From assembly GCA_927407015.1 (NCBI GenBank), contig CAKMJT010000029.1, positions 1-64,000 of the forward strand: a DNA stretch of 64,000 bases. Reading direction: 5' to 3'. Under the pieces are notes generated by a model. That model worked only from the letters and a program-made list of their open reading frames with translations. It had not been told where the DNA came from and searched no databases. This DNA is from an uncultured Proteiniphilum sp. GTDB lineage: Bacteria; Bacteroidota; Bacteroidia; Bacteroidales; Dysgonomonadaceae. The position numbers were made by a program, and so were the translations under genes. This document shows positions 1 to 8,697 of this stretch, in pieces (positions within the stretch are counted from its first letter, which is position 1; every line of letters begins with the position of its first letter).

Positions 1-132
1 AGCTTATTCAGACATTTTTTGGCAAGAATGAGAAGGAAAACAAAATGTTACTCTAAGAAAGTAGAAATGCTGAAGTTATCCGTGCATTTGTTAATGCATT
101 ATCGAAATGGAACTTTATCTATACTTAATTAG
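1..132 (+). mobile_element. IS1-family transposase, C-terminal fragment (runs off left edge)
   Basis: Frame 1 is open from the first base to a TAG at 130-132 and encodes 43 residues containing FLARMRRKTKCYSKKVEMLK. This basic, serine- and leucine-rich tail resembles the C-terminus of IS1-type (InsB-like) transposases from Bacteroidetes, which end in a similar LARLxRKTxCYSKSxEML stretch. The N-terminal part lies outside the window, so an intact element cannot be told from a relic. I could not identify the right terminal inverted repeat in the AT-rich 170 bases after the stop codon. The call rests on memory of the family, not on a search. Confidence 0.6.
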
Positions 133-295
133 CAATGCCAATTCTTTTTCTTTTTCGTTGGCTTTATATGTTACTAAAATATTTCTCATTTGTGGTAACT
201 TTGAAGGAGACTCATTAATTGATTGTTATGTTTCATATTTTGGGCAACCTGAGTGAGGAATAAAATATACAGGTAAATTTGTCATACTTTTTTAT

Positions 296-861
296 TTAAT
301 TCCTTACAGATTTCAATGCAGTTCCCCAGTTTACAAGTTGGTCGAGCATGGTGTTTAATCTGCATTCTTGCATGGGTGCCGGTTTAAAAACGCTATAGTT
401 TTAAAATCATTGAAAAGAGAAAGCAAGACTTGGTTCCGTACATCAGCCACCTGAAGTTCGTCCATGATTAAGCGAAGTAGTTCTACGGCCCGGGAACCTC
501 CGGCAGAACCATAACTTACAAAACCAGCCGCTTTATTGTTCCACTCGACATACAAATAATCCAAAGCATTTTTTAAAACTGCCGGTAACGAATGATTATA
601 TTCACCCGTAACAAAAATAAAAGCATCAAGCGATTTTATTTTTTTTGCCCGTGCTTTTGTGTGTGGACTCATATATTGCCCCATTGAAGCAGGTAAAGGT
701 TCATCCAACAATGGAAGATTGTAGTCTTTGATATCTACCAGTTCATATTCAGCAGCGATCCCCCATTTCCTTTTACCTAAGCTGAGCGGTTTGAACGAAG
801 TAAAAAATTGCATCCAAAATCTATTTTTATTTATAAACATTATTTTTTGAAATATGTTCAC
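296..861 (-). pseudogene. Decayed NADPH-dependent FMN reductase with C-terminal frameshift
   Basis: The 168-codon ORF contains the core of the NADPH-dependent FMN reductase family: ELVDIKDYNLPLLDEP, the GEYNHSLPAVLKNALDYL active-site loop and GSAGGSRAVELLR. The usual N-terminal flavin-binding beta-alpha unit (GSTRPGR type) is missing; only TSFKPLSLGK stands in that place. The zero frame ends in an atypical tail (FLNRHPCKNAD), while the -1 frame continues PAPMQECRLNTMLDQLVNWGTALK to a stop at 296-298, which is the normal family C-terminus. The frames meet at T_TTA_AAC (388-382 on the minus strand). A one-base indel plus N-terminal decay is the simplest reading, so I call a pseudogene. The flanking IS fragment fits a decayed border. 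Confidence 0.7.
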
Positions 862-1171
862 GAATAAATTTAACCCAACTTGTTATAAATGCCACACAAA
901 AAACAAAAAAAGAATGCACAAATACCGGTTATTTTATTACTCTTAATTTTTATGGATCTGTGTCAATGTATAAACTTTTATGTACATTTGTCAAAGGCTA
1001 CCGGTGTATGCGGGTTTGGTTCACATTATATCCCCTATGGCTACAGTTCCCGTATCGTAGTTGCTCCCCGTGGGATACGGATGCGCTTCGGATTCAAAAA
1101 ATCCGCTTCCAGCAGGATCTGCTGAAGATCACACCGAAAGCGGAGATAAATTATAAATCTGCCGTAAGCCG
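862..1171. other. Gene-free interval between the FMN reductase relic and mutB
   Basis: This 310-base stretch holds two overlapping short plus-strand ORFs (889-1125 and 960-1259) with no recognisable family and no convincing start; the second runs into mutB antisense. A small hairpin (CGGATT, loop CAAAA, AATCCG) lies near 1087-1104 but has no T-tract, so I do not call it a terminator for mutB. Composition changes from AT-rich to GC-rich within this interval. Confidence 0.4.
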
Positions 1172-3319
1172 TTACTCGGCCATGAGCACATGCATGATGT
1201 CACAGGCTGATTTGGTGATAGAGGTGCCCGGGCCAAAGATGGCTGCCACCCCTGCCTGATAGAGATAATCATAATCCTGCGCAGGGATCACTCCGCCGGC
1301 AATGACCACGATATCGGCACGTCCCAGCCTTTTCAGCTCTTCGATCACCTGCGGCACCAGTGTCTTGTGCCCGGCAGCCAGCGAGGAGACCCCCAGCACA
1401 TGCACATCGTTCTCCACCGCCTGACGGGCTGCCTCTGCCGGTGTCTGGAACAAGGGCCCCATGTCCACGTCGAAGCCGCAATCAGCATAACCCGTGGCGA
1501 CGACTTTTGCACCACGGTCATGGCCGTCCTGACCCATCTTGGCGACCATGATCCTGGGTCTGCGCCCCTCTTTTTGGGCGAACTGATCGGTGAGTGCACG
1601 CGCTTCCCCGAGCGTTGCATCTGCTTTTGATTCTGATGAATACACGCCTGCTATTGTTCTGATTACTGCATTATAACGTCCTACTACTTTCTCGCAGGCA
1701 TCGGAGATCTCGCCCAGCGTGGCGCGAACCCTGGCTGCTTCGACAGAGAGCTCAAGAAGGTTTCCTTCCCTGGTCTCCACACAACGGGTGATGGCATCGA
1801 GCGCTCTCTGCACCGCCTCATTGTCGCGGCTGCCTCTCAGCTGACCCAACCGTTCTACTTGCTGTTTACGCACTTCCGTATTGTCAATATCCAGGATATC
1901 GATCGGATCTTCCTGATCGAGCCGGTAGCGGTTCACACCGATGATGCCCTGCACACCCGAGTCGATACGCGCCTGTGTACGGGCGGCAGCCTCCTCGATA
2001 CGCATCTTGGGGATACCGGTCTCAATGGCTTTGGCCATACCGCCCAGCTTCTCTACCTCCTGGATGAGTGTCCACGCCTTATCCACCAGCTCCTGGGTGA
2101 GCGACTCCACATAGTAGGAACCAGCCCAGGGATCTACCTGACGGGTGATCTGCGTCTCCTCCTGGATATAGATCTGTGTGTTGCGGGCGATACGGGCCGA
2201 GAAATCGGTCGGCAGCGCGATCGCCTCATCCAGGGCATTGGTATGGAGCGACTGGGTATGTCCCAACGCTGCAGCCATCGCTTCCACACAGGTACGTCCT
2301 ACGTTGTTGAAGGGGTCCTGCTCGGTGAGCGACCATCCCGATGTCTGGGAGTGGGTGCGCAGCGCCATCGATTTGGGGTTCTTCGCGCCGAAGCTCTTCA
2401 CGATCTTGGCCCATAACAGGCGTGCTGCACGCATCTTGGCGATCTCCATAAAGTGGTTCATGCCGATGGCCCAGAAGAAGGAGAGACGGGGTGCGAAAGC
2501 ATCCACATCGATGCCGGCATTGACCCCTGCACGCAGGTACTCGATACCGTCGGCCAGCGTGTAAGCCAGCTCGATGTCGGCCGTAGCACCTGCCTCCTGC
2601 ATGTGATACCCTGAGATGGAGATGGAGTTGAACTTGGGCATCTTCTGCGAGGTGAACTCGAAAATGTCGGCGATGATCTTCATTGAGAACTCAGGTGGAT
2701 AGATATAAGTGTTACGCACCATGAACTCCTTGAGGATATCGTTCTGGATGGTTCCGGCCATCTCTTCCAGCTTGGCCCCCTGTTCCTGCGCTGCGACGAT
2801 ATAAAATGCCAGCACGGGCAGCACGGCACCGTTCATGGTCATGGAGACAGACATCTTGTTCAGGGGTATCCCATCGAACAGGATCTTCATATCCTCCACC
2901 GAGCAGATAGAGACACCGGCCTTGCCCACATCGCCTACCACACGTTCGTTGTCGGCATCATAACCGCGGTGTGTGGGAAGGTCGAAAGCCACGGAGAGGC
3001 CTTTCTGGCCCGATGCCAGATTGCGGCGGTAGAAGGCGTTGGACTCCTCGGCCGTGGAGAAGCCGGCGTACTGACGGATGGTCCAGGGACGCATCACGTA
3101 CATCGTCGAGTAGGGTCCGCGAAGAAAGGGAGCCAGACCGGCAGCATAGTTCAGGTGTTCCATACCCCGTAGGTCCTCCTTCGTGTACACGGGCTTCACC
3201 GGTATCTGTTCCGGCGTGAGCCAATCGGCTTTGATCTCGTTCTTTTCGGCCCACTCCGCTACGTCGGTAGTCGAAAAACCATCCGATTGAATGTTTATCT
3301 TTTTAAAATCAGGTTTCAT
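1172..3319 (-). CDS. mutB: Methylmalonyl-CoA mutase, large (catalytic) subunit
   Basis: Adenosylcobalamin-dependent interconversion of succinyl-CoA and (R)-methylmalonyl-CoA, the step behind propionate formation or use in Bacteroidales. The 715-residue protein has the usual length. The N-terminal TIM-barrel carries [21 protein letters not shown] and the C-terminal B12 domain has the base-off motif DGHDRG at residues 598-603, followed by [11 protein letters not shown] and [13 protein letters not shown]. The presence of DxHxxG identifies this as the B12-binding subunit. It is the last gene of a minus-strand series after mutA and a UbiA-like gene, from which it is separated by 146 bases. No cobalamin riboswitch was seen upstream. 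Confidence 0.97.
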   Translation of the reverse strand: MKPDFKKINIQSDGFSTTDVAEWAEKNEIKADWLTPEQIPVKPVYTKEDLRGMEHLNYAAGLAPFLRGPYSTMYVMRPWTIRQYAGFSTAEESNAFYRRNLASGQKGLSVAFDLPTHRGYDADNERVVGDVGKAGVSICSVEDMKILFDGIPLNKMSVSMTMNGAVLPVLAFYIVAAQEQGAKLEEMAGTIQNDILKEFMVRNTYIYPPEFSMKIIADIFEFTSQKMPKFNSISISGYHMQEAGATADIELAYTLADGIEYLRAGVNAGIDVDAFAPRLSFFWAIGMNHFMEIAKMRAARLLWAKIVKSFGAKNPKSMALRTHSQTSGWSLTEQDPFNNVGRTCVEAMAAALGHTQSLHTNALDEAIALPTDFSARIARNTQIYIQEETQITRQVDPWAGSYYVESLTQELVDKAWTLIQEVEKLGGMAKAIETGIPKMRIEEAAARTQARIDSGVQGIIGVNRYRLDQEDPIDILDIDNTEVRKQQVERLGQLRGSRDNEAVQRALDAITRCVETREGNLLELSVEAARVRATLGEISDACEKVVGRYNAVIRTIAGVYSSESKADATLGEARALTDQFAQKEGRRPRIMVAKMGQDGHDRGAKVVATGYADCGFDVDMGPLFQTPAEAARQAVENDVHVLGVSSLAAGHKTLVPQVIEELKRLGRADIVVIAGGVIPAQDYDYLYQAGVAAIFGPGTSITKSACDIMHVLMAE

Positions 3320-3465
3320 ATAATTGGTTTAATATTCTCATTAAAAGGTATGTAACTTGCCTGCATCACCCTATCGTGTAAGGGATTCTAAACGCCCGTT
3401 TCATACAACTTGTCTGTTTATTGGGTCATATACCCGGAATCGGCTTCCGGCTGTTGTGACTTCTT

Positions 3466-4116
3466 TCAAATAAAAGGTGAACTAAAATTGGCGGCAGCGA
3501 GTAACACGCTGAACAGCAGCACCAACAGCGCAGTCTGCACATCGAGGGAACGGATACTACCCGGATCTTCCGGAACAGCACTTTTCATCCGCCTGATATT
3601 TTGCAGTGCCAGCGGGAAACTGAACAGCACCAGGAACGACAGCGGGCTGAGCAGGTGCAGCATCACCGCAACCGCCACCAGCAGGTAGGCAGCCAGCAAC
3701 ATCGTCTGATAGGTGACCTGCGCTCCTTCGAGCCCCAGCCTGACGGCCTGCGTGTGTCTGCCCGCAGCTTTATCCTGCTGCATATCGCGTGTGTTGCGGG
3801 CATGCAGCATAGCCATATCCAGCAACCCGGCAGGGGCAACCACCAGCAGTATCGGCCAGATCAGCCGGCCCGTCATCACATACACCAGACCTAATGGCAT
3901 CACCATTGCAAACATAATGAAGATGAGCAGGCTTCCCATTGCCGTCTTACTGCATCTGTGGTAGAAAGCAGAGCAGAGGATGGCGACAAGAATTGCCAAT
4001 ACGCCAAAAGTCCAGTTCACGCCGGTGACCACACCGGTTCTGTACAGGTAAAACACGTACGACAGGCCGATCAGCGCGGGTGATGCCAAAGCAGGGATGA
4101 TCCCTAATCTTGTCAT
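3466..4116 (-). CDS. UbiA/MenA-like membrane prenyltransferase homologue, short
   Basis: A 216-residue membrane protein of about six hydrophobic segments. It contains LLDMAMLHARNTRDMQQDKAAGRHTQAVRLG, the second aspartate-rich motif of UbiA prenyltransferases of the MenA type (NxRDxxxDxxxGxxT), preceded by a MenA-like MGSLLIFIMFAMVMPLGLVYV segment. MenA proteins usually have about 300 residues and a first Asp-rich motif (NDxxD type) that binds the prenyl diphosphate; that N-terminal third is absent here. The start overlaps the mutA stop (ATGA), so translation is probably coupled to mutA. It may be a truncated, inactive or repurposed family member; I would not assign menaquinone synthesis to it. 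Confidence 0.7.
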   Translation of the reverse strand: MTRLGIIPALASPALIGLSYVFYLYRTGVVTGVNWTFGVLAILVAILCSAFYHRCSKTAMGSLLIFIMFAMVMPLGLVYVMTGRLIWPILLVVAPAGLLDMAMLHARNTRDMQQDKAAGRHTQAVRLGLEGAQVTYQTMLLAAYLLVAVAVMLHLLSPLSFLVLFSFPLALQNIRRMKSAVPEDPGSIRSLDVQTALLVLLFSVLLAAANFSSPFI

Positions 4117-6011
4117 TTCAATAATTTGCCGTTAAACATTTTCAATGTCTCCAGGATGTTGCTCCGTACATGGATAAAATGCTCGATGCCGTGTGCTTTC
4201 AGATCGTCCATGCAGGCAGGCGCACCGGCCACCACGAACAGCTCTTTGCCACCCTTCAGCAGATCATAGGCTTCCGGTGCGAAGGTTACATACTCATCAT
4301 CGCTGGAGCAGAGCACCACCACATCGGCACCCTTCTCCCGGGCGGCATTCACTCCTTCTTCCACCGTGTTGAATCCGAGGTTGTCGATCAGATCATAACC
4401 GGCACACGAGAAGAAATTGCTGGAGAACTGGGAACGTGCCAGACGCATCGCCAGGTTGCCAATGGTCAGCATGAACACTTTGGGTGTGTTGCCGCTTCGC
4501 TCCGTGGCCAGGCGCAGCTCGTTGAACGCATCTGCCAGACGGACCGATCTGAGCTTTTTGAGCGGCGTTTGCCGGTCATCATGCCCGCAGCCACAGCCAT
4601 GGGCCTGCTCATCCTCTATTTTCTCACTCATCGTCTCCCTGAAATTGGGGTACTGATTGGTGCCCAGCAATATCTCCCGGCGATTGGCCACCGCCTGGAA
4701 ACGGGCATCCGACGATGCGTTGATGGCGTCCTGCACGGTACCGGTTTTCAGCGATTCGTAAAAACCCGTCTCTTCCGTTTCTATGAACAGCTTCCATGCC
4801 TGTTCGGCCAGGGAAGCAGTGAGTGTCTCAATGTAATAGGACCCCGATGAAGGATCGGTGATCTTATCGAAATGAGACTCCTCCTTGAGCAGCAACTGCT
4901 GGTTCACGGCGATGCGTTCGGCAAAGTCGGTGGGCGTTTCGAACGCTTCGTCGAAAGGACGCACCGTGAGCGAGTCCACGGCGCCGATCGTTGCCGACAT
5001 GGTTTCTGTTTGTGTACGCAGCAGGTTGACATAGGGATCGTAAAGCGACTGGTTGAAACGCGAGGTGGTCGCATGTATATTCATCTTGGCAGCGCAACGG
5101 CAGGTGCCATCAGCGGCTTTGTTGTCACAGTCGCGGGCACAGGGCGGCTGGTAGGCGTTCACAATCTCGGCCCAGAGCCAGCGGGCAGCACGGAACTTAG
5201 CGATCTCCATGAAATAATTGGAACCCACGCCCAGTTCAAATTTGATCTTCTTGGCTGCCAGTGAGGGATCAATACCGTTGCCGATCAGCTCCGACAGCAC
5301 CTGGTTGCCGTAAGAAAGGCTGTAGCCAAGCTCCTGATAGCTGTAGGCACCGGCATCGTTCATCCTGTTACCTGTAACAGTGATGGCCCGATACCGGGGA
5401 AGGGAAGCCGTTACCTTCACCATCTCAACCGCTTTCTCCACCCACTGGGGTTCATCCACCCCTTTCTTCAGTATCTTCCTGAAGGGGTCGAATTCAATGG
5501 AACCAAAGCAGTCCATCAGATTCAGACCACGGCTGGTCAGATAATCCACCAGCAGCCCGGCCAGATCGACGGTACGTGAGATGCAGGTGCTGAAATTCAG
5601 CTCCACCTTGTCGGGAGCTATGCCGTTGAGCAGGATGCCCAGATTCTCTGCCGTAAGTGCATTCTTCGGCAGATGAAAACCAAAAGAGTTGATGCCTCTT
5701 TCGAGCAATGCCACAGCTTTTTTGTTGGCTTCAGGGAAGTCCTGCACGTCGATCTCCTGGCGTACATACCACTTGTTATCCTTTCTCGTGCTGCGCACAT
5801 AGGGGAACTGTCCCGGCAGGTTCTCCGCAGCACGGGAGCCTGCAATATCTTCTGCACGATAAAAAGGATTGACCGGAAACCCTTCATTGGTTTTCCATAC
5901 CAGTCTTTTTTGGAAATCGGCCCCTTTCAGGTCTTTGGTAACGACTTCCATCCACTCCTCAGTGGAAACGGGAGGAAAATCCGTGAAAAGTTTTTCTCTC
6001 TGTTTACTCAT
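4113..6011 (-). CDS. mutA: Methylmalonyl-CoA mutase, small subunit
   Basis: Non-catalytic partner of MutB. The 632 residues show the mutase barrel (FELGVGSNYFMEIAKFRAARWLW, YDPYVNLLRTQTETMSA) and a degenerate B12-type domain (PKVFMLTIGNLAMRLARSQFSSNFF) without DxHxxG, as expected for the small subunit. Two cysteine-rich insertions stand out: PPCARDCDNKAADGTCRCAAKM (Cys 291, 295, 304, 306) and HGCGCGHDD (471-479). The gene starts 63 bases after the creatininase gene and overlaps the UbiA-like gene by four bases, so a single transcript through to mutB is likely. Confidence 0.95.
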   Translation of the reverse strand: MSKQREKLFTDFPPVSTEEWMEVVTKDLKGADFQKRLVWKTNEGFPVNPFYRAEDIAGSRAAENLPGQFPYVRSTRKDNKWYVRQEIDVQDFPEANKKAVALLERGINSFGFHLPKNALTAENLGILLNGIAPDKVELNFSTCISRTVDLAGLLVDYLTSRGLNLMDCFGSIEFDPFRKILKKGVDEPQWVEKAVEMVKVTASLPRYRAITVTGNRMNDAGAYSYQELGYSLSYGNQVLSELIGNGIDPSLAAKKIKFELGVGSNYFMEIAKFRAARWLWAEIVNAYQPPCARDCDNKAADGTCRCAAKMNIHATTSRFNQSLYDPYVNLLRTQTETMSATIGAVDSLTVRPFDEAFETPTDFAERIAVNQQLLLKEESHFDKITDPSSGSYYIETLTASLAEQAWKLFIETEETGFYESLKTGTVQDAINASSDARFQAVANRREILLGTNQYPNFRETMSEKIEDEQAHGCGCGHDDRQTPLKKLRSVRLADAFNELRLATERSGNTPKVFMLTIGNLAMRLARSQFSSNFFSCAGYDLIDNLGFNTVEEGVNAAREKGADVVVLCSSDDEYVTFAPEAYDLLKGGKELFVVAGAPACMDDLKAHGIEHFIHVRSNILETLKMFNGKLLK

Positions 6012-6074
6012 AATTGACTACATTTATTATTTTGAAGTTCTTTCATCTACACTGTTCGTTTCATGACCATATCT

Positions 6075-6830
6075 CTACTCCGCATGCTTCAGGTCGGTCA
6101 GCAGCTTCCCGATCTTCTCCGTCACCGCTTTCACATAACGCGCACCCTTTGCGGCAGTCGATTTTTTCGGGTTACCGATGCCGGTATCCGACGATACCTC
6201 ATCCCAATGGCGGGGCATCCATCCGATCTTTTGATCCACCGCCGCTATATGGCCCGGTCTCACCTTCCCGTCGCCGGCCCTCGCCATCGATACCAGTTCG
6301 GGGTGATAATGCAACATCACCGATGTCTCCTGCTCACCGGCATGTTCATCCGGTTTCTCTTCGAAATATCCTTCCGTGGGTACAATAGCCCACCAATCGA
6401 CTACGATCAGGCGGAAATCGGGGAAAGACATCGCCAGGTCACGCACGTACGGTTTCAGCGTGTTTCCGCCGTGACCGTTGATGATCACCATTTTACGAAA
6501 ACCCTGTCCGTAGAGCGATGTCACGATATCCACCAGAATCATTTTCTGCGTTTCGCTGCGCGTGTGCACACAGAAAGGCTTGTTCCATTGTCCTGCATTT
6601 TGTGAACCAAAAAAAACAGGGGGCATCACCATACAGGTGATACCCTTTTCCAGCACTTCATCTGCACAATCGCAGGCAATCTCGTAGGTGAGGATGCAAT
6701 CGGTCAGATAGGGCAGATGGTAGTTATGGGGTTCCACGGCTCCCCAGGGAAGAATGACAATATCGTAACTGTGCTCCAGTATTTCACCGTAATTGGTGTG
6801 AGGAATACGAAGAAAACTATTTTTTGACAT
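6075..6830 (-). CDS. Creatininase-family amidohydrolase
   Basis: A 251-residue protein of the creatininase/creatinine amidohydrolase family (metal-dependent hydrolases that include mycofactocin MftE and riboflavin-pathway ArfB). Family landmarks are LPWGAVEPHNYHLPYLTD, MVIINGHGGNTLKPYVRDL and DEHAGEQETSVMLHYHPELV, supplying the His/Asp/Glu metal ligands. The substrate cannot be told from sequence. It lies between the LuxR-type regulator (35-base gap) and mutA (63-base gap), all on the minus strand, so it is probably co-transcribed with the mutase genes. Confidence 0.85.
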   Translation of the reverse strand: MSKNSFLRIPHTNYGEILEHSYDIVILPWGAVEPHNYHLPYLTDCILTYEIACDCADEVLEKGITCMVMPPVFFGSQNAGQWNKPFCVHTRSETQKMILVDIVTSLYGQGFRKMVIINGHGGNTLKPYVRDLAMSFPDFRLIVVDWWAIVPTEGYFEEKPDEHAGEQETSVMLHYHPELVSMARAGDGKVRPGHIAAVDQKIGWMPRHWDEVSSDTGIGNPKKSTAAKGARYVKAVTEKIGKLLTDLKHAE

Positions 6831-6865
6831 AGTGTGATTGGATGATGGTAAGCCGTCGTAAAATT

Positions 6866-7735
6866 TTACATCGATATCAGACCGTTCCGGATACAGTAAA
6901 ATGTAAGGCCGGAGACCGTTTTGATACCTGTTTTGGCAATGATATTTTTTCGGTGTGTCAACACCGTATTGTGACTGATAGTCAGTGCTTCCGCGATCTC
7001 TTTGTTGAGGTAACCCTGCACAATTAGGCGCAGTATCTCTTTTTCCCGGTTCGACAGCTGATGATTGGGTTCGTGCGCTGGGTGCGGAGGATCGCTGGAA
7101 ATATTTTCCTGCAACTGCCGCATACCCATCGGATCCAGCTCATTCAGCTTGGGACGGAGCACCTTGTTGCGCAACCTGTTGTGTGCAGCGAGGTCCTTCT
7201 CGAATGAATTGAGGGAAAAAATCACCGCATAACATAGGTTCTGATTATAATCTTTTGAGAGATGCTTGATCAGGATGTTCTTCAAATCATGAAGCAAGTC
7301 GTCGGGGAAGTCATCGTCGTAATCTACTGAATTTTGCAGATGATTTGTCATCCTCTCCTTGAACTTCAGGAACAGCAGGCGGAGCATCCCGAGTTCAGTG
7401 TTCTCTGAGCCGCTGAGGGCAATAAACGCATTGAGATGCTTCTCTATATTCGGCACCAGATCGTGGATATAGTTTTGAACGGTTTGGCGAAAATAATCGG
7501 CAATCGATTCGGTATCGAACAATGAAAGGGAGGCATCGGGGATAAAGCTCTCATCCAGATAGACATTGAGCACCGTCATAATGAAATCGGGATTCAGGTC
7601 GTGTTCGATACAGAGATCGAGCACGGTCTTGTCCCCCACCCCAAGCCGTATTCCAAAACGGTTCAGTACGGGAATCAGTTCGTTGTGCGCTGCAAGCACA
7701 ACAGCCATAACGCTATGTAGGTTCAGTAATGGCAC
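6866..7735 (-). CDS. LuxR-type regulator with RIC/hemerythrin-like sensor domain
   Basis: A three-part 289-residue protein. Residues 1-60 (HNELIPVLNRFGIRLGVGDKTV) match the short N-terminal domain of RIC/ScdA-type iron-sulfur repair proteins. Residues 75-200 form a hemerythrin-like helical bundle with possible metal-ligand histidines H91, H100, H132, H149 or H158, and H185 in DLAAHNRLRNKVLRP. Residues 227-289 are a LuxR/GerE helix-turn-helix (LSNREKEILRLIVQGYLNKEIAEAL). Such bundles bind di-iron centres and sense O2, NO or oxidative damage, so a redox or NO sensor is plausible. The start used is GTG at 7735; ATG at 7708 is an alternative but would trim the RIC-like domain. Translation overlaps the upstream YgbA-like ORF by 23 bases. 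Confidence 0.85.
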   Translation of the reverse strand: MPLLNLHSVMAVVLAAHNELIPVLNRFGIRLGVGDKTVLDLCIEHDLNPDFIMTVLNVYLDESFIPDASLSLFDTESIADYFRQTVQNYIHDLVPNIEKHLNAFIALSGSENTELGMLRLLFLKFKERMTNHLQNSVDYDDDFPDDLLHDLKNILIKHLSKDYNQNLCYAVIFSLNSFEKDLAAHNRLRNKVLRPKLNELDPMGMRQLQENISSDPPHPAHEPNHQLSNREKEILRLIVQGYLNKEIAEALTISHNTVLTHRKNIIAKTGIKTVSGLTFYCIRNGLISM

Positions 7736-7847
7736 TTACCTGCTGTTTTGATTTGCATTCTTCGCACAACCCCTCACCGGATCTGTGTTTCGAACGACAA
7801 TAGATTGTAATCATCTTGCCGACGACTCTTTTTTCTCCTTCGTTCAT
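7713..7847 (-). CDS. Small YgbA-like (nitrous-oxide-stimulated promoter family) ORF, short form
   Basis: Not in the ORF track because it has only 44 codons. It starts at ATG 7847 after a strong Shine-Dalgarno (AAGGAGAGGGT) and reads KRVVGKMITIYCRSKHRSGEGLCEECKSK. This matches the N-terminal signature of the YgbA_NO family (K-x-MIxxYCrxxH...LCxxC), with Cys 17, 28 and 31. Full-length family members have roughly 100 residues and more cysteines; here a TAG stops the frame at 7713, inside the start of the LuxR-hemerythrin gene. In Enterobacteria ygbA belongs to the NO-responsive NsrR regulon, which fits the neighbour's domain. It could be a functional short form, a relic, or a leader ORF coupling translation into the regulator. 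Confidence 0.65.
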   Translation of the reverse strand: MNEGEKRVVGKMITIYCRSKHRSGEGLCEECKSKQQVSAITEPT

Positions 7848-7869
7848 ACCCTCTCCTTCAATCGAAGCG

Positions 7870-7901
7870 TAAAATTAGCGATTTTCTTTCTGCTCGCCAA
7901 A
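7870..7901 (-). promoter_or_regulatory. Bacteroidetes-type promoter for the ygbA-like/LuxR genes
   Basis: On the minus strand TTTG (7901-7898) is followed after 20 bases by TAATTTTA (7877-7870), one mismatch from the -7 consensus TAnnTTTG at the expected spacing. The predicted transcript starts near 7863, shortly before the Shine-Dalgarno of the YgbA-like ORF. Confidence 0.55.
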
Positions 7902-7902
7902 C

Positions 7903-7918
7903 AGAATCACCTGATTCT
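7903..7918. promoter_or_regulatory. Palindrome abutting the -33 element
   Basis: AGAATCA-CC-TGATTCT is a perfect 7+7 inverted repeat that ends one base upstream of the -33 TTTG of the preceding promoter. The position suits an activator or autoregulatory site, for example for the LuxR-type regulator itself. The function is inferred from position only. Confidence 0.4.
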
Positions 7919-7933
7919 TTCTTTAGCAGTGCT

Positions 7934-8623
7934 TTACTTTTCATCTTTCCCCTCCTGTAGATGTACCGTGCGCATTTGCCGGAGTATGTGGGCTTTTCTT
8001 TTTTGGATGTAGGGTGAGGGGCTCCTGGAACTATATACCCTCGGATTAGGCAGCGTGGCAGCTATCAGAGCCGACTGACCTTCAGTAAGCTTACCGGCAG
8101 TTGTATTAAAATGATGCCTGGCCACCGCTTCTGCACCATATATTCCCTTACCGGTCTCCATGATGTTCAGGTACACCTCCAGAATCCGCTCCTTGGACCA
8201 AAACAGCTCTATCAGCATGGTAAACCAGGCTTCCAGAGCCTTCCTGAACCATGAAGAACGCGGCCATAAAAAAAGATTCTTTGCCGTCTGTTGTGAGATC
8301 GTGCTGGCCCCGCGTGCTTTCTTCCGTATTTTGTTCTCATGGATGGCTTTTCTTATCTCTACTTTATCGAAGCCCTCGTGGAGATAGAAACGCTGGTCCT
8401 CGGAAGCGATCACGGCACGTTTCAGCGAGTTGGATATCCTGTCGTACGGTACCCAATGATGACGCAGCCGGGGACGCTCTCCCTGATTCAACGACTGGAC
8501 CATTCTGATTCCCATCAGCGGCGTAAAATATACAGGCAGGAATCTGAAAAGAATCACTCCCCCGACAGAGAGTATGAGAAACCATAGCGTGAGTTTACCA
8601 ATAAATCGGACCAGTTTTTTCAT
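7934..8623 (-). CDS. mtgA: Monofunctional biosynthetic peptidoglycan transglycosylase
   Basis: Polymerises lipid II into glycan strands. The 229-residue protein has an N-terminal membrane anchor (about 8-32) and one GT51 domain with the catalytic-Glu motif [14 protein letters not shown] (E75) and [17 protein letters not shown] (105-121), then [20 protein letters not shown]. There is no transpeptidase domain, so it is the monofunctional type. It lies apart from the mre/mrd cluster but on the same strand, with another wall-region gene upstream. Confidence 0.95.
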   Translation of the reverse strand: MKKLVRFIGKLTLWFLILSVGGVILFRFLPVYFTPLMGIRMVQSLNQGERPRLRHHWVPYDRISNSLKRAVIASEDQRFYLHEGFDKVEIRKAIHENKIRKKARGASTISQQTAKNLFLWPRSSWFRKALEAWFTMLIELFWSKERILEVYLNIMETGKGIYGAEAVARHHFNTTAGKLTEGQSALIAATLPNPRVYSSRSPSPYIQKRKAHILRQMRTVHLQEGKDEK

Positions 8624-8697
8624 CCACTTTTTACTTTGTTTTCAGACTGCAAAGATAAAAAAAAGAGGGTCAGACCGCTTCACAGAGGGGTGGAAAA

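Noticed and set aside
382-388. Programmed -1 frameshift in the FMN reductase
   Set aside because: The N-terminal flavin site is also lost and a one-base indel explains the data; kept only as a finding to check.
889-1259. Two overlapping plus-strand ORFs upstream of mutB
   Set aside because: No family resemblance, weak starts, and the second runs antisense into mutB.
1269-3254. Many ORFs opposite to or within mutB (for example 1859-2416)
   Set aside because: Shadow frames in GC-rich coding DNA; mutB is unmistakable.
3434-3450. CCGGAA/TTCCGG hairpin between the UbiA-like gene and mutB
   Set aside because: Short stem without a T-tract on the minus strand; not supportable as a terminator.
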